From NCBI RefSeq assembly GCF_000004075.3, contig NC_026658.2:17348075-17412074 (forward strand): a stretch of DNA of 64,000 nucleotides, given 5' to 3'. Position 1 is the stretch's first letter. Every line of letters starts with the position of its first letter. The position numbers and the translations under genes were made by a program. The notes under the pieces are model-generated. The model had not been told where the DNA came from. It saw only the letters and a program-made list of their open reading frames with translations, and ran no database searches. Source of the DNA: Cucumis sativus (lineage: Eukaryota; Streptophyta; Magnoliopsida; Cucurbitales; Cucurbitaceae). Positions 62,617 through 64,000 of this stretch are shown here, one piece after another.

Positions 62617-64000
62617 TAAATAGTTTTTTTTTTGAATTTGTAAAAATAGCAAAAAAAAATTATGATAATAGAGCTCATGTCACTTACATTTTCAAAATTG
62701 CAAAAATAGCAAATTTAAAAGTAGATTATCGTCCTATTTATCAAATTTGCATGATGCAAAAAAGAGATATTATGAGATATTTTTAATTTTTTTTTTTTTT
62801 TTGTCAAATTTCGTTTTTTTAGAAAGGCCTTAAATTTAATATATAATAAATAAGAATTTGTTTACATACAACCAAATGTGTTTTCCATTTTTTAAGAATT
62901 AAAAGTAGTCTTTGGTTATTTCTCCAAAATGAAACGTCAATTTAAGGAGAAAATAAATACTTATTAAATATTAAAAAGTGTGATAATAATTTATTGTGCT
63001 TTAGAAAAAGTTGAGAATTAGATTCTTCTATTTAATTTTCCATTTTTATCTCTAACATTTTTTTTATTCAACAACCACATAAGTGAAAGAATTAAACTTT
63101 AATATCTTATCCACTCAATCATATATGCTCAAATTGATTTAATAAACTTTGTTCTTTAATTCAACAAATAGCATAGAGGTGAAAACGATTGAAATATTAA
63201 ATTTTTTTAATTAATATAATTAGAGTCTTACTTGCATGGAGTATTCTCGAACCGGTGAATAGTAATCAAGTGTACAACAACATTTTAAACAAAATAGAAG
63301 TATAAGAAAGACTGCCAGTATGATAGACTTCTATTGTTAATAAACTTATATGGTGATCTATCACTAATAGCTACTAACAATAAAATTAAGTTTGTCGTAA
63401 CTGATAGACTTTGTTTGTTGCATTTACAAATAATTTTATATACGATAATAGTTTGATTATAATTGCAATATTAACTCGTGTTAGTCATGAAATAGGAATA
63501 GTTGAGATAATTGGAAGAGAATAAGTATATATCTCATTTTGGTTTTGTATTATGATCATGTTTGCATTAATTTTGAAGTTAACTAAAACTTTTATCAATG
63601 AGCTTTTATTAATTTCACATTCTCAATGTTCCCCCAAATTATAAAAATGGGTTGTTATTTTTTTTTTAATAAACATAGAAGTACAAGATGTAGTAAATAG
63701 TAATTATGACTAAATAATGTTTCGTGTGTGTGTGTGACACCACAATTATTAAAATGTACTAATTAAAACCATCAAATAACCGCCTATACATAATTGATTT
63801 TTTTTTTTTTGTTAAATTACAGTTTTGATTTAGCGGGTGAATAAAAATATAACAAATTTGAAGGTTTACTTGAGATAAATAAAAAAATGGAAAAAAAATT
63901 GCTTTTAAATTGCCTTAAATGTCCCTAGTCAAGTAAAAAAATTCATATTCCAAATACAATTATTCTCAAACCCAAAACACTCCTTGATTGAATCACGCAT
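62617..64000. other. Intergenic, AT-rich to the right edge
   Basis: No gene or complete element recognised. Contains short T- and A-homopolymer runs and a (TG)n stretch at about 63724-63737. Confidence 0.5.

Noticed and set aside
1-64000. CRISPR arrays, rRNA genes, intact tRNA genes, clustered biosynthetic or defence systems
   Set aside because: None seen. tRNA-like strings are primer-binding sites or SINE-like B boxes only, and the nine genes belong to unrelated pathways.

Overview
The window is plant nuclear DNA from a eudicot. It is AT-rich, with multi-exon genes using GT-AG introns, and every recognisable gene has a clear Arabidopsis-type counterpart. The repeat style and protein divergence look like a cucurbit, but that is an impression rather than a test. 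No operon, CRISPR array, phage or plasmid feature is present. I found no new multi-gene system. The unusual content lies in gene structure, one segmental pseudogene and a nest of transposons.

Nine protein-coding genes can be assembled exon by exon, most with an intact frame across all splice junctions. Left to right they are: SKIP31 F-box protein (+, 2775-7150); a CIR1-like splicing-associated protein (-, 8958-12431); a triple-CCCH zinc-finger protein (-, 14130-18667); the LAP6/PKSA-type type III polyketide synthase (+, 21272-22563); COG6 Golgi tether subunit (-, 23136-29325); a PPR protein resembling At1g02060 (+, 34379-36768); a WAT1-related EamA transporter (+, 44762-48476); the glutathione S-transferase TCHQD (+, 52368-53685); and the B-class MADS-box gene PISTILLATA/GLOBOSA (-, 54311-57959). 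Two are specific to flower or male development (LAP6 for pollen-wall sporopollenin, PI for petal and stamen identity). The others are housekeeping or organelle functions. The nine do not form one pathway.

The 36.9-43.5 kb stretch is layered. A LINE endonuclease relic is split by a chromodomain Ty3/gypsy element (38159-41937) that keeps both LTRs and a near-matching 5-bp target duplication but has lost gag, most of protease and the end of its 5' LTR. Beside it is a decayed, inverted, intron-containing copy of part of COG6 (about 42290-43475). Smaller elements include a TRIM-like element inside a COG6 intron, SINE-like pieces, two foldback or TIR-type MITEs and two CACTA-type termini. The last 6 kb, upstream of PI, is AT-rich and gene-free.

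From memory of Arabidopsis locus numbers, the gene order looks like an interleaving of two small syntenic pairs: SKIP31/WAT1-related (At5g45360/At5g45370) and LAP6/PPR (At1g02050/At1g02060).
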